A stretch of 10,440 bases of DNA, taken from an uncultured Lachnospiraceae bacterium. Its GTDB lineage: Bacteria > Bacillota > Clostridia > Lachnospirales > Lachnospiraceae. The position numbers and the translations under genes were made by a program. Of the stretch, positions 1 to 7,958 are shown piece after piece (position 1 is the stretch's first letter; every line of letters starts with the position of its first letter). The notes beneath the pieces were generated by a model, which saw only the letters and a program-made list of their open reading frames with translations, did no database searches and had not been told where the DNA came from. The stretch is taken from positions 1-10,440 of the forward strand of contig CAJUNP010000059.1 in assembly GCA_910587935.1 (NCBI GenBank), written 5' to 3'.

Positions 1-887
1 GCAAAGGCAAGCATCAATATCCACAATACTTCCTGCTGACCAGACGAACCATACATCAGTTTAACCCAATGATTCTCATCAAAATAAATTTTTTCACCAT
101 CGTTCTCGCTTATATAGTCTGCTTTCAAAATTTTCTTAATAAATTCATACGCCTGATTTACTGCTGCATTATTTATCTGACCTTTAACCGTTTTTACATA
201 ATCTGTAATCATTTCCGGAATTTTAGTTCCAAATTTATTTTTTGTTATTTTTATCAGTTTAATAAATTCCTGCATAGTCAAGTCCATCTCATCAGTAGAA
301 ACATCCTGTAACTGCTCAGACATGGTTGCTAACAAACTTCTTCCGGCTGGAATATAAATAATTTCATCATTGTTTTCAAATACTAAAAATAACCGTTCAT
401 TTAAATGGCGTTTCATTACCCCCACAGCAATTATATTATCCAAAAGACCCTTTGTATTGAAATTATTTAAAAACATTTCAGAAGCTTCATTTATCAACCC
501 CAAAAGTTCTTCTTTTAATTTAGCATCAAGAGAAAATCGTACATAGCCATCACGGTTTAAGAAAATATTAATATGTTTTCCGGCAAACATATACGAAATA
601 TTAAATTTTTGCATATGTTTAGTTTTCCCAAAGCACCCCATAAACTGTTTTGTCAAATATTTCATATAGTTATTGAAATACTCATTTTTATGATTCTGTG
701 TAAACTGTGCTGCATCCATCAGATAATCTAAGGTATAATCTCTTATTTTTTGAACAAAATATACAACCTTACAAATTGTACTTTTACCAGAGGCTTGAGC
801 ACCTATAAATATCTGAAAATTTTTATTTAAATTTATCTGTGCCTCTTTTACTGGTCCAAAATTTTGTATGACAATTTTATTTTCCAT
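1..887 (-). CDS. AAA/ABC-type ATPase, C-terminus cut off by window edge
   Basis: The frame is open from an ATG at 887 to the left edge (295 codons visible, no stop reached). It begins with a beta strand followed by NFGPVKEA, the usual opening of RecF/SMC/OLD-like ATPases. A Walker A motif GAQASGKS lies at residues 29-36, and an ABC-signature-like SSGQQE at 281-286, followed by a hydrophobic helix (VLWILMLAF). The Walker B motif must lie beyond the edge, so the protein is probably 380 or more residues. The roughly 240 residues between Walker A and the signature are helical and charged. An in-frame TGA just upstream fixes the start; a GGAG sits about 15 bases upstream, a little far. The gene is much more AT-rich than the Lhr gene, suggesting transfer. 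Proteins of this AAA_15/AAA_21 type are often anti-phage or toxin-antitoxin components. That role is inference only, because any partner gene or C-terminal nuclease domain is out of view. Confidence 0.85.
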   Translation of the reverse strand, partial: MENKIVIQNFGPVKEAQINLNKNFQIFIGAQASGKSTICKVVYFVQKIRDYTLDYLMDAAQFTQNHKNEYFNNYMKYLTKQFMGCFGKTKHMQKFNISYMFAGKHINIFLNRDGYVRFSLDAKLKEELLGLINEASEMFLNNFNTKGLLDNIIAVGVMKRHLNERLFLVFENNDEIIYIPAGRSLLATMSEQLQDVSTDEMDLTMQEFIKLIKITKNKFGTKIPEMITDYVKTVKGQINNAAVNQAYEFIKKILKADYISENDGEKIYFDENHWVKLMYGSSGQQEVLWILMLAF

Positions 888-937
888 AATTAAAAATCAC
901 TACTCCATTGCTTTTATAGTTCATATCAGATATAAAA

Positions 938-966
938 ATTATAATAGAACAGCATCTAATTTACAA
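938..966 (-). promoter_or_regulatory. Sigma-A-type promoter of the AAA ATPase gene
   Basis: On the minus strand, TTGTAA (961-966) and a perfect TATAAT (938-943) are separated by 17 bases. Transcription would start near 931, giving a leader of about 44 bases before the ATG at 887. A small palindrome, ACAAT-n5-ATTGT at 963-977, overlaps the -35 box and could be an operator, but in such AT-rich DNA it may be chance. Confidence 0.6.
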
Positions 967-1042
967 TATATAATTGTTTATAAAGAGAAATCGCCAATTT
1001 TACGTAAATTTTAAAATACCAACAACTACGGCGAAACATGCA

Positions 1043-1195
1043 CTAGACATCGTTTGAATTCCTTATCTCCCAAACGGAGCTTTTATCGGGAAACCCTTCA
1101 AGATCATTCATTCTGATCCTTCCTCCAGAGACCTTGCCGTCTCCATAATAAAAGAAGTACAAAAGACGTATTTCTTTATCTATTGTTCTTACCAT
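1043..1195 (-). CDS. Possible 50-residue small protein, unrecognised
   Basis: ATG at 1195 to TAG at 1043. The product begins MVRTIDKEIRLLYFF and ends SSVWEIRNSNDV. It is mixed in composition, with charged and aromatic residues that look more protein-like than random AT-rich sequence. It lies between the Lhr gene and the AAA ATPase, on their strand. Against it, there is no ribosome binding site before the ATG at 1195. A good GGAGGAAGG does lie before an internal ATG (codon 29), which would give only a 22-residue peptide. It may be a true small gene, the N-terminal remnant of a decayed gene, or chance. I do not recognise the family. Confidence 0.3.
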   Translation of the reverse strand: MVRTIDKEIRLLYFFYYGDGKVSGGRIRMNDLEGFPDKSSVWEIRNSNDV

Positions 1196-1204
1196 TTTGG
1201 AATG

Positions 1205-1245
1205 CTTTGAACATTATTATGCAATAAAATAGTGTTCAAAGTAAA
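1205..1245 (-). promoter_or_regulatory. Palindromic operator overlapping a possible promoter
   Basis: An inverted repeat at 1205-1241 has 14-base arms beginning CTTTGAACA and ending TGTTCAAAG, with one mismatch and a 9-base centre. No T-run follows on either strand, so it is not a convincing intrinsic terminator. On the minus strand TTTACT (1240-1245) and CATAAT (1216-1221) are spaced 18 bases apart, so the palindrome covers the spacer and the -10 box as a repressor site would. The start would lie about 13 bases before the ATG at 1195. The same layout recurs at 10391-10432. Confidence 0.45.
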
Positions 1246-1286
1246 GCAAGCAACCTTTTACATTGAATATACAGCCCTGTAAAAAT

Positions 1287-4200
1287 TTATTGATACAGCA
1301 CATAATCCTTCATTTCCCTGCCAAACCCCGCAGCCGTCAACGCTTCTGTCGCAGTCTGCGGGTATTCTTTTACCACAATGCGTTTCAGGGACGGAAACAA
1401 TTTGTGCCTTTTAAATTCCTGGGCAAACAGTTTCATGCAGTCTTCCGCCAGAGCTTCATCAAAAATACGCAGAATCTTTCCCTGGCGTTCCATGACCGCA
1501 ACCGGAACGCCTCCAAAGCAGGCGACGGCATTGCCGGGTATATTCAGAAAGCTCCTGTCCTCTTTATGAGGAAGTATTTTGCCCCAGCACTGCGCCGGAT
1601 CGGCGGCGTTGATCCAGATTAATTTTTTATCGGGCATATTCAGGGTTTTTATGACAGAAGCGTAGTCTTTTTTGCGGATAAACTGCGCGCCGGACATGCC
1701 CTGTACAAAATAGCCTCTTCTGGCCTGTCCGGTATATTCCCAAATACGAAGCACACGCAGCGCCTCCTGCCAGGAAATTCCGCAGGCCGCCGCCGTTTCC
1801 CTGGAAAGGATCAGGCAGCGGTCAAAACCTGCTTCCACTATTTCTTCCGCCGTTTTTGCCCGAACCGGTCTCACGATATCCCATCTTCCTGCCTGCATCG
1901 CTTTTACTTTTCGGTTGATGCGCTGTTTTACCGAAGCTTTTCCGGCTTTTTCCCTGTCGATCCACTGACGCATTGGAACATAGCTGTCGGCATAAACCAG
2001 GCCTTTTTCCATTAAAGACAGCAGCGTATCGTAAGGTGACTCTCCCGGAAGAAGGCTGTTTAAGGACTGCATAAAGCTGGCGCCTCTCTTTATAAGCGCC
2101 TCATAAACGGTCTTCTCTTTTTCATCGAGTATTCCGATATCATCCTCCGGGGCGTCTTCCCACAGGATATCCTCCGTATAATCAAAGCGAAGGCCGCCTT
2201 TTTCTCCCATGTGCCAGAACAATTCTCCGCCGGCAAGAAATGTGTCAAGCAGATTTTCCCTGTAATTTCTGACCCGGGCCGGAAGCAGGACCTTTTCCCA
2301 GAAGGCCGCAGGAAATTCCGCGCCTGCGTACTGTCTTAAGGTATTCTGCAGACATTCCTCCTGGGGTGCGCCGGACTCTGTCCTTGCGAGAAGCAGCGCC
2401 GCGTAATTCTGTGCAGGGCAGGTCTGTATTTCCTCCCTGCGGTTTTTTATAGTGCGTATGGAAGCGCGGCGGTAAAGAGCCGCATGGTAATAAAAGGTAT
2501 CCTGTTTTACCGCTTCTTTAAGATGGCACAGAGTTTCGAGGATCTCCTCCGCCTGTTCTTCGGTCCAGCCGTAACGCTGCGCGGTCCGGGCGGCGTCCGC
2601 CGCGCCCCGGTAGCGTAACATTCTTCTGACAATGGGAAGTCTGCCGGAACTGTCTCCGCCTTCCAGAGCCGCAGCATATTCTTCCTGCTGTTCCGCCGCA
2701 ATCCACAGACCCTGTTCCAGGTAAACCGCTCTGCCCTCCTGCGCCAGGCTGTCCAGCCAGAGGACAGGGATCTCCAATTCGCCTGCCGCCAGGTCGCCTT
2801 CTGTCATCAGCAGGGAATGGAGTTGTTTTTCGTTTTCGGGAAGCCGTTCCCGGTTCTGCACCCAGGCAAGCTCTTTTTCTCCCGGAGTCAGCAGTTTTAT
2901 TTCCTGTTTCAGCGCTTCCTCAACCGCCTGGTGGATGCCTCTCGGCGTAGGCGCATAATCGTACATTACGGCGGCTTCCTGCTGCCATTGCAGGGGCAGG
3001 GACATAGGGGAAGGGGTATCCGTATAAATCTCCCGAATTTCTACGGCGCCGGAACGGATATCGCTCAGAAGCTCCCGAACGCCGGCCGCATCCCATAATT
3101 CCTGCATACACTCCCGTCTGGTCTCCCGGATCAGGGGGTGGTCCTTTTCCCTGATGACCTGTTCCAGCAGTTCGGCGCTTTTTAGCCGCTGCATCCAAAG
3201 GGGATGGCGGCCGTTTCTCTTAACTCCCATCATCAGGGCCCGGCCGCTGTTATAGCGGAAAGCCATGTTAAAAAGCGGGGTGGCGGGCAGTAATATTTCC
3301 AGCTGCCGGATGAAGATATCCGGGTCCGCCATTTGCAAAACGCCCTCGGGAAAGCTCCGGTCCCCGTAGGAATACAAAAGAAATCCGTCCTCCTCGTCTA
3401 CGCACCCGATTTCCATTCCAAGCCTTTTTCCCGCCGTTTCCGCAATAAGAAGCGCCAAAGGCGCATTAATGCGTCTTCCGAACAGGGAGTGTACCATTAA
3501 CTGCCAATTTCCGGATGCATCTTTAAAATGTTCTACAACAATTGTTTTATCATTAGGCAGGCCGCCCGCCGCCTGAATCTGCCGTTCCAGGTAACCGGAA
3601 GCCAGAACTACGGCCGATTCGTCCAGTCCCATCCGGCCCAGGGCTTCGGAAAGCCGGCCGTCTTCATGGGCCTGCTGCAAAGATGCAAACATGCGGCCGA
3701 TTGCCTCTCCTGTGCGTTTATCGCGGCCTTTGATCTCCCCCTTCCAGAAGGGAAGCCTGGCTCCTTCCGTAGGGGTCGGGGTAACGGTTACAATGTCCCG
3801 GCTGATATGCAAAATTTTCCATGCAAAGGAACCGAGAATAAAACGGTCGCCTTTCTGGGATTCGTATACAAACTCTTCGTCGATTTCTCCCAGTTTTACG
3901 CCGTCCTCCGTTTTTACGGTATACAGTCCCTTATCAGGAATGGTGCCGCCTGCGGCTATGGCCAGCATCCGGCTGTAGCCGTCTCCTTCCACTTTTTCGT
4001 GAATCCGGTCGTATAGAATTCTGGGACGGGCCGGGATGTCCCGTTTATGTTCATAGTCTCCCGCAAGCATTTGAAGAACGGATTTGACGTCTTCTCTGGT
4101 CAGGCCGCAAAAGGGATATGCACGGGGAAGAATCCGCATGACGTCGTCCAGTTCATAGCTTTTGAACGCCGCCATGGAAACAAGGTGCTGGGCAAGGATG

Positions 4201-5396
4201 TCCAGGCACTGCACGGGGGGGCGCAGATGTTCTATGCCGCCTTCTCTGGCCAGCTGGGCCGTCATGCCGCAGGATACACATTCCGCGGCGGTTCTGGGGA
4301 AAAGATACATAACGCTGACCCGGCCGGGATTGTGACCCGCCCGCCCCAGTCTCTGCATGGCGCCGGAAACGGTGCGGGGGCAGCCGACCTGAAGCACTTT
4401 ATCGATCTCGCCTACGTCGATGCCAAGCTCCATGGAAGAAGTGGCGCACAAAAGCCGCAGGGTTCCGTCCCGAAGCGCCAGCTCGGTTTCGTTTCTCTGT
4501 TCTTTGGACAGGCTTCCATGGTGGACTCTGGCAAAGCCGTCTCCGCCCAGAAGATTCACATAATAGGCCAGTTTTTCCGCATAGCGCCTGCCTTCCACAA
4601 AGGCGATCACGCTGCGGCTTCCCTGGCAATGGCTGTATACAAGGGAGCCCAATTCTTCCCATATGGGGTCTTTTTTTCTGCCCTTTGAAACGTCCGCGAA
4701 AGGAGCCAGAATTTCCAGCCGTACCTTTTTTTCCATGGCCGGAGCCGCAATATATACTTTCTCCGGCGCAAGATATGCGGCCGCTGTCTCCAGGGGTTCT
4801 ATGGTGGCAGACAATCCGATTCTCTGTAAAGGTCTGTTGCACAAAAAATCAAGGCGCGCCAGAGATAACATCAAATGGGCGCCTCTTTTGGTATCGATCA
4901 TGGTATGCAGTTCGTCCAATATCACGGCTTTGGCAGTCGCCAGCATGTTCTGTCCGGTTTTGGCAGTCAGCATCAGGTAGAGGGATTCCGGCGTGGTAAT
5001 CAGGATGTGGGGCGGTTTCCGTATCATTTTCTGCCGCTCGGCCTGGGTGGTATCGCCTGTGCGAATGCCTATGGTAAGCAGGTTCTCTGCTCCGATTCCC
5101 GTAAGAGGGCGTTTGAGATTCTCCCGGACATCCGCGGCCAGGGATTTCAGAGGGGAAATATAAATCAATTGAAGTTCTTGTTTCAGCGCGTCCTGTACTG
5201 CCTGCGTTTTCATGCGGTCTAAAAATACGAGGAACGCGGACAGCGTTTTTCCTGTTCCGGTAGGCGCGGATACCAGCGCATGTTTTCCCGACGCAATAAT
5301 GGGCCAGGCTTCTTTTTGGGCGGGCGTGGGTTCTCCGAGAGTTTCTCTGAACCAGTCGGCCGTTGTTTTGTTAAAGAGTTTTAGAATATTGGTCAT
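1287..5396 (-). CDS. lhr: Lhr-type ATP-dependent helicase (DExH, superfamily 2)
   Basis: This 1369-residue protein has the complete Lhr layout. The Q residue is Q27, Walker A is APTGTGKT (44-51), motif II is DELH (161-164), motif III is SAT (196-198), motif V is SSMELGID (320-327) and motif VI is QRLGRAGH (348-355). A winged helix and Lhr bridging region follow to about residue 840. The C-terminal half has the tandem winged-helix/AlkZ-like features of long Lhr proteins, with an arginine-rich LYRRASIRTIKNRR near 970 and RRGYFVQGMSGAQF at 1226-1239. Lhr proteins are 3'-to-5' DNA translocases tied to DNA repair; glycosylase activity has been reported for the C-terminal domain of E. coli Lhr. The length fits the long form (E. 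coli about 1540) and no helicase motif is missing. The upstream lipoprotein gene ends 44 bases before this start. TATAAT at 5420-5425 could give a separate promoter, but no good -35 is seen. The ribosome binding site (GGGA) is weak. GC content is clearly higher than in the flanking genes. Confidence 0.95.
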   Translation of the reverse strand: MTNILKLFNKTTADWFRETLGEPTPAQKEAWPIIASGKHALVSAPTGTGKTLSAFLVFLDRMKTQAVQDALKQELQLIYISPLKSLAADVRENLKRPLTGIGAENLLTIGIRTGDTTQAERQKMIRKPPHILITTPESLYLMLTAKTGQNMLATAKAVILDELHTMIDTKRGAHLMLSLARLDFLCNRPLQRIGLSATIEPLETAAAYLAPEKVYIAAPAMEKKVRLEILAPFADVSKGRKKDPIWEELGSLVYSHCQGSRSVIAFVEGRRYAEKLAYYVNLLGGDGFARVHHGSLSKEQRNETELALRDGTLRLLCATSSMELGIDVGEIDKVLQVGCPRTVSGAMQRLGRAGHNPGRVSVMYLFPRTAAECVSCGMTAQLAREGGIEHLRPPVQCLDILAQHLVSMAAFKSYELDDVMRILPRAYPFCGLTREDVKSVLQMLAGDYEHKRDIPARPRILYDRIHEKVEGDGYSRMLAIAAGGTIPDKGLYTVKTEDGVKLGEIDEEFVYESQKGDRFILGSFAWKILHISRDIVTVTPTPTEGARLPFWKGEIKGRDKRTGEAIGRMFASLQQAHEDGRLSEALGRMGLDESAVVLASGYLERQIQAAGGLPNDKTIVVEHFKDASGNWQLMVHSLFGRRINAPLALLIAETAGKRLGMEIGCVDEEDGFLLYSYGDRSFPEGVLQMADPDIFIRQLEILLPATPLFNMAFRYNSGRALMMGVKRNGRHPLWMQRLKSAELLEQVIREKDHPLIRETRRECMQELWDAAGVRELLSDIRSGAVEIREIYTDTPSPMSLPLQWQQEAAVMYDYAPTPRGIHQAVEEALKQEIKLLTPGEKELAWVQNRERLPENEKQLHSLLMTEGDLAAGELEIPVLWLDSLAQEGRAVYLEQGLWIAAEQQEEYAAALEGGDSSGRLPIVRRMLRYRGAADAARTAQRYGWTEEQAEEILETLCHLKEAVKQDTFYYHAALYRRASIRTIKNRREEIQTCPAQNYAALLLARTESGAPQEECLQNTLRQYAGAEFPAAFWEKVLLPARVRNYRENLLDTFLAGGELFWHMGEKGGLRFDYTEDILWEDAPEDDIGILDEKEKTVYEALIKRGASFMQSLNSLLPGESPYDTLLSLMEKGLVYADSYVPMRQWIDREKAGKASVKQRINRKVKAMQAGRWDIVRPVRAKTAEEIVEAGFDRCLILSRETAAACGISWQEALRVLRIWEYTGQARRGYFVQGMSGAQFIRKKDYASVIKTLNMPDKKLIWINAADPAQCWGKILPHKEDRSFLNIPGNAVACFGGVPVAVMERQGKILRIFDEALAEDCMKLFAQEFKRHKLFPSLKRIVVKEYPQTATEALTAAGFGREMKDYVLYQ

Positions 5397-5440
5397 GGCG
5401 TTTTTCCCGTTTTTTATTGATTATACCGGATGTACAAGAA

Positions 5441-7480
5441 TCACTGATTTTCATAATAAAGCAACAGGAACCCGTTATAGATTTCATCCGCTGCTTTCTC
5501 CAATGTCCTGTCACCTGTCAGATATCCCTGACTGCCCTTTGCAAAAACAGAGCAGGCATCGTCGGTGACTGTATCTGCACTGTAACCGGGTTTTTGAAAT
5601 TGTTCCAGAAGTCCCAGAAGCCACTCAGTATCGTCAGAAGTATAGTTGTACAACGGATTATTTGCTCCTTCATGAATGTAAAATTCAGTCCGTCCAGATA
5701 GGATAGGTATGTATATCGGTATCCCCGGTAAATACACAAACATATCAATGCTTCGGTCTGCCGTTCCTGTTTCTTCAAAATAAGAAATTAAATATTTTAG
5801 CAGATCTTTTGCCGATTCCTGTTTTTTACTTCCGGAATGAATTCCAAACAGAAACTGTGCGTGAATTCCGTCTATGGGAACCAGCGCATAATCCGGATGG
5901 TGATTTGCCTCCAGTAAATCGATTATTCCCATAGGTGTGGAGGGTAAAAGCAAAAAGCTTCCGTCCTGTTCTTCAAAAAGGAGTTGTATATCTTTTCCGC
6001 ATGGATATTGCCGGAGGTGAGAATAGGTAAAAGAATCTTTAGAATAATCCGGCAATAATGTGTCGGAAACATTTTCCTGCTGCCGGTCATAAATTATCCT
6101 GGCAGAGATTAAAAATTCTTTTATGTTTTCCAGGGTAATCGTTCCGTTTTCGTACAAATCATTTCCATAAAAATCATATATCATGGCAAGAAAAAGCTCC
6201 GGCATATCTCGGTAATAGTATGGAATCAGCCCAGGATCTTCCGGATGCTTTTCCAGAAAACCGGCAAGCTTATGAATACTCTGTACATAGGGAATCAATT
6301 CCTGCTTACAGAGTATAAATTTGGTTGAAAAGAACCACGGTACGGCAAATAAACCGTCTTCTGTTTTATATGCGGTTAAAATATTCCCAAAATACTCTTC
6401 ATTTTCCACATAAGGGGCAACAATTTCTGATAAATCCAGCAATAAATTTTTTTCCTGATATTTTTCCCATGGCAGATAATCTAAAACATAGAGATCCGCT
6501 GCCTGGGATGAAACAATTTCTGCGTTGGTTATCTGAAGCAAAATATTTGCTTCCTGTTCCGTTTCCGGCATGTCGGTGCAGCGAAATGCATATTCTATCG
6601 TAATATCAGGATTGGCAATCTGGTATTCCGCCAGAGCAGTCCTTAATGTACTTCGATCCTGCCATGCAGTCACGCGCAGGGTAATCTGACTGTCGTTCTC
6701 ATCCTCATTAATTTCTTTCAGGGAATAAGTATATTGAAAGTCGGAATCATAAACAACATATGTTTCATTCATACCACTCTCTATTCCCGTAGCGCTAAAA
6801 CCCGCCTTAGACATACTTGTTCCGTTAGCCGGAACTTGTAAAATCCACGAATTTTCGTTATGCACATATAACCCGGCGCTGGTAATTAACATCTCCCGCC
6901 CATAGAATCCACCAAGAAACGGCTGTGATTTTCCCTGACTAAACAGAAACTCCTTTTCTAAAAAAACGCCTTTATTGGCGCCGGTTGATAAATCAAATAT
7001 GTAGTATGGGGAATCACTGTAATTCTGACAGATAACGGCCTGATCATCTGTAATGATCATACCGCCCGCCGGCCATGCAGGAAATTTTTGAAAAAACTCT
7101 CCAGATTCATTAAATAAATACAGGGTAACCGTATCTCCCACTAATATGTTCCCGGAAGTATCCGCACAAATAAAGAGCCAGCTTACCGATTCCTCACATT
7201 GTAGAGGAATCATTTTCACGGAAAGACTATCCTTTAATTGCTTTGTGACAGTAAAAGTATCCTCTCCATCTTGTTTTTTGCAATAAAGGGCGTAGGTATC
7301 GCCATTATCAAGGATGCAGGAGTCGAGCAGCCTTCCATATTCCTCATTCAAAAAAGAAGTTGACTTTTCTGTCTTTTCTTCTACATATTGTTTTGGAGTT
7401 ATTGGCTCCTGTTTTATTCCGCATGAGACAGTTAATATGGAAAGAAAAAATATTTGTAATGCCATAAATATTTTTTTCAT
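5441..7480 (-). CDS. Solute-binding lipoprotein with extra N-terminal sensor-like region
   Basis: The product is 679 residues from the ATG at 7480. An in-frame ATG at 7492 adds MGAT, but GGGAG lies 7 bases before the second ATG and overlaps the first, so the inner start is preferred. It opens with a lysine-led hydrophobic signal ending LTVSC, a lipobox with the lipidated Cys at residue 20. Residues about 25-270 read as repeated short beta strands (for example ILVGDTVTLYLF, PYYIFDLSTG), perhaps an incomplete beta-propeller. From about 275 the sequence matches the opening of family 1 extracellular solute-binding proteins (LRVTAWQDRSTLRTALAEYQ, then NPDITIEYAF). The C-terminal half continues in that style. 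The protein is therefore likely anchored outside the membrane and binds a sugar, peptide or other ligand. No ABC permease or ATPase gene is adjacent, so it is an orphan. It lies 37 bases after the small exported protein gene and 44 before lhr. The ligand is unknown. Confidence 0.88.
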   Translation of the reverse strand: MKKIFMALQIFFLSILTVSCGIKQEPITPKQYVEEKTEKSTSFLNEEYGRLLDSCILDNGDTYALYCKKQDGEDTFTVTKQLKDSLSVKMIPLQCEESVSWLFICADTSGNILVGDTVTLYLFNESGEFFQKFPAWPAGGMIITDDQAVICQNYSDSPYYIFDLSTGANKGVFLEKEFLFSQGKSQPFLGGFYGREMLITSAGLYVHNENSWILQVPANGTSMSKAGFSATGIESGMNETYVVYDSDFQYTYSLKEINEDENDSQITLRVTAWQDRSTLRTALAEYQIANPDITIEYAFRCTDMPETEQEANILLQITNAEIVSSQAADLYVLDYLPWEKYQEKNLLLDLSEIVAPYVENEEYFGNILTAYKTEDGLFAVPWFFSTKFILCKQELIPYVQSIHKLAGFLEKHPEDPGLIPYYYRDMPELFLAMIYDFYGNDLYENGTITLENIKEFLISARIIYDRQQENVSDTLLPDYSKDSFTYSHLRQYPCGKDIQLLFEEQDGSFLLLPSTPMGIIDLLEANHHPDYALVPIDGIHAQFLFGIHSGSKKQESAKDLLKYLISYFEETGTADRSIDMFVYLPGIPIYIPILSGRTEFYIHEGANNPLYNYTSDDTEWLLGLLEQFQKPGYSADTVTDDACSVFAKGSQGYLTGDRTLEKAADEIYNGFLLLYYENQ

Positions 7481-7494
7481 TGTTGCTCCCATCT

Positions 7495-7510
7495 GCCCGC
7501 TTCAGCGGGC
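7495..7510 (-). promoter_or_regulatory. Perfect GC hairpin just before the lipoprotein ribosome binding site
   Basis: GCCCGC-TTCA-GCGGGC forms a 6-bp all-GC stem with a 4-base loop, in the 37-base gap between the small exported protein gene and the lipoprotein gene. On the minus-strand transcript it ends about 5 bases before the GGGAG. No T-run follows on either strand, so it is unlikely to terminate. It may block 3' decay, mark an mRNA processing point, or tune initiation of the lipoprotein. Confidence 0.5.
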
Positions 7511-7517
7511 GTACAAA

Positions 7518-7800
7518 TCAAGGAGATATAAATTTAAAAATTAAACAATGGGAACAGGTATATGCATGTGTTTTACTGTCACGATATTCGCAATTTCCCA
7601 CAGGATACTGATATATCAGATATGCCCGGCAACTACTCTTCGGACATTTGTATGATGTTACATCCCCTCTCTTGTAATCAGGATTATATGAACGATTCTC
7701 GTTATATTGACATATTGAATTTTCAGCGGCAAAAACATTCATAGAAAATACACATGACTCTAATACCACAATAACAATAAATATTCTTATTTTTTTTCAT
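7518..7800 (-). pseudogene. Exported Cys-rich small protein, frameshifted in A8 run after start codon
   Basis: ATG at 7800 has a good ribosome binding site (GGGGAAAAGG, 5 bases away) and is followed by eight A's. Read as is, the product stops after 25 residues. With seven A's the frame continues to TGA at 7518 as a 93-residue protein: MKKIRIFIVIVV, a hydrophobic signal segment ending NVFAAEN, then a tyrosine-rich mature part of about 66 residues with six cysteines (CPKSSC, GNCEY, TCSHC). A GTG at 7769 opens the long frame without a frameshift, but it has no ribosome binding site and removes the charged start of the signal. The mature part could be a disulphide-bonded or zinc-ribbon-like exported peptide. 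I recognise no named family. It is the first gene of a possible transcript with the lipoprotein. The shift may be mutation, a sequencing error, phase variation or rescue by transcriptional slippage; sequence alone does not decide. Confidence 0.6.
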
Positions 7801-7863
7801 AAATGCCTTTTCCCCATAATTTTTAGTAACCCCCTTATACATGGATATTTATTGGCTATTTAT

Positions 7864-7892
7864 AATTTACCGGATATTTATAATAATATCAA
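7864..7892 (-). promoter_or_regulatory. Probable promoter for the small exported protein and lipoprotein genes
   Basis: On the minus strand TTGATA (7887-7892) and TAAATT (7864-7869) are separated by 17 bases, giving a leader of about 57 bases before the ATG at 7800. The -10 box matches the consensus only 4 of 6. The rest of 7801-7958 is very AT-rich; I see no gene and no clear intrinsic terminator for the cassette ending at 7959. Confidence 0.4.
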
Positions 7893-7958
7893 TATGATAA
7901 TTTTATTTTTTCAAAATCTCCCATTCACTTAATTATATTCTTTGGCAGGACGAGGTTC

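Noticed and set aside
69..311. Plus-strand open frame rich in Phe, Ile and Asn
   Set aside because: It is antisense to the AAA ATPase coding region; its hydrophobic look comes from AT-rich complement sequence.
1266..1286. Short TACAG/CTGTA symmetry after the lhr stop
   Set aside because: The loop would be only two bases and the stem is weak, so it is not a credible terminator.
4047..4688. Plus-strand open frame of 213 codons inside the helicase gene
   Set aside because: It lies fully antisense to conserved Lhr helicase motifs in GC-rich DNA, has no ribosome binding site and no recognisable protein features. Other open frames opposite 1287-5396 were rejected for the same reason.
7562..7744. 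Plus-strand 60-codon frame
   Set aside because: It is antisense to the cysteine-rich small gene, whose signal peptide and ribosome binding site make the minus strand the coding one.
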